DNA of 34,277 bases from an uncultured Brachyspira sp. Lineage in GTDB: Bacteria > Spirochaetota > Brachyspiria > Brachyspirales > Brachyspiraceae. The notes under the pieces are model-generated. The model searched no databases and was not told the origin of the DNA. It saw only the letters and a program-made list of their open reading frames with translations. The position numbers and the translations under genes were made by a program. The stretch's first letter is position 1. Every line of letters begins with the position of its first letter. Where the stretch lies: NCBI RefSeq assembly GCF_944390595.1, contig NZ_CALXRN010000238.1:1-34277 (forward strand), read 5' to 3'. This document shows, one piece after another, positions 33,850-34,277 of this stretch.

Positions 33850-33855
33850 ATTATA
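33850..33855 (-). promoter_or_regulatory. Candidate -10 box for a leaderless proB message
   Basis: TATAAT on the minus strand ends seven bases before the proB ATG, so a typical start site would coincide with the A of the ATG. The -35 region is poor (CTTTAT at 17 bases), which lowers confidence. Confidence 0.4.
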
Positions 33856-33908
33856 AATGATATAATAAAAAAATAAAGTTATAATCTGAAAATAGTTATA
33901 ATTTTTAT

Positions 33909-34277
33909 CTATTTATTTCCCCATGTTCCTCCAAATTTAAAACTCATACCTAAGTAAAAATCATTATCTACAGTATAGTGGCCGCTTTTCTCATTATATG
34001 AAATAACCCCTACCTGCTGTCTATTTTCTAATTCATAATATTGATAATTATTTTTGAATACAGGATCATAAGTAAATGTATCTGACAGCATAATTTTAAA
34101 ATCATCTGTTATATTTAATGTTATTTTTAAGAAAGCTCTGTATTTAAGCTGATAAATATCATATAAATTAGACAATATATTATTATCATGTATACCTACA
34201 TGTGCTGTAATATCAAATTTCCATAATTTTCTAACTTCAAAGAATATAAATCCGCTCATACCGTAATAAGGTTCTCC
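33909..34277 (-). CDS. Probable beta-strand envelope protein, C-terminal part (5' partial)
   Basis: The frame is open through the window edge: codons upstream of the ATG at 34259 continue as G-E-P-Y-Y-G without a stop, so the real start lies outside. About 122 residues are visible. They show alternating hydrophobic and polar residues in short strands joined by turns (KFDITAHVGIHD, YRAFLKITLNITDDFKIML, YLGMSFKFGGTW). That pattern fits the C-terminal strands of an outer-membrane beta-barrel. It ends Trp-Gly-Asn-Lys rather than with the terminal aromatic typical of many barrels. The family is not identified. It ends in TAG 66 bases before proB on the same strand. Confidence 0.6.
   Translation of the reverse strand, partial: GEPYYGMSGFIFFEVRKLWKFDITAHVGIHDNNILSNLYDIYQLKYRAFLKITLNITDDFKIMLSDTFTYDPVFKNNYQYYELENRQQVGVISYNEKSGHYTVDNDFYLGMSFKFGGTWGNK

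Overview
This window is very AT-rich bacterial chromosome. The gene content and codon usage (TTA, AAA and ATA dominate) point to a spirochaete, most likely Brachyspira. The lineage call is inference: there is no rRNA or other direct marker. Clues are a LysM protein with a long Ala/Glu/Lys-rich helix, several TPR proteins, a glucanotransferase of family GH57, a PflX-type radical SAM protein, and metabolism of D-serine, histidine and proline. I see no tRNA, rRNA, CRISPR array, insertion sequence, prophage or integration site. No intergenic gap exceeds about 240 bases. It reads as ordinary, densely packed core chromosome with some poorly characterised spirochaete genes.

Layout. 1-1900: 3' part of a LysM protein whose helix is encoded by about 96-bp tandem repeats, ending at a probable bidirectional terminator. 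1922-5303 (minus): pyrG, a degenerate RecF/SMC-like ATPase, and a pseudouridine kinase gene split by a one-base frameshift. Overlapping divergent promoters then lead to dsdA (plus). 6735-9538 (minus): a BioD-like P-loop protein and the GH57 enzyme. 9775-16301 (plus): glmS, dgt, a PflX-type radical SAM enzyme, a HEAT-like/MinD-like pair, a cytidylate-kinase-like protein and a YcdX-type PHP phosphatase. 16478-21060 (plus): hutI, then two TPR genes; the second carries a CarD/RID-like segment.

21116-22567 (minus) holds two exported proteins. 22753-26057 (plus) is a tight run: a small cysteine protein, a TPR lipoprotein, a membrane protein that looks like an LptF/LptG permease with a TPR insertion, and rsmA. 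A lipoprotein gene abuts rsmA tail to tail. 26774-32702 (plus) holds pyk, a sodium:neurotransmitter-type symporter, a PaaI-type thioesterase, proC, a single-domain response regulator and galT. proB (minus) converges on galT. The window ends in a truncated gene for a probable beta-strand envelope protein.

Functional threads. Sugar metabolism appears as GH57, galT, glmS and pyk. Nucleotide metabolism appears as pyrG, dgt, a pseudouridine kinase and a nucleoside-kinase-like protein. Amino-acid handling appears as dsdA, hutI, proB, proC and the NSS symporter. The envelope is served by the LysM protein, lipoproteins and the LptF/G-like candidate. The best candidates for new biology are the TPR-inserted LptF/G-like protein with its TPR lipoprotein partner, the TPR/CarD-like protein, and the frameshifted kinase gene with its overlapping divergent promoters. 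Some predicted starts were moved: 7400, 13841, 14971, 23070 and 29811.
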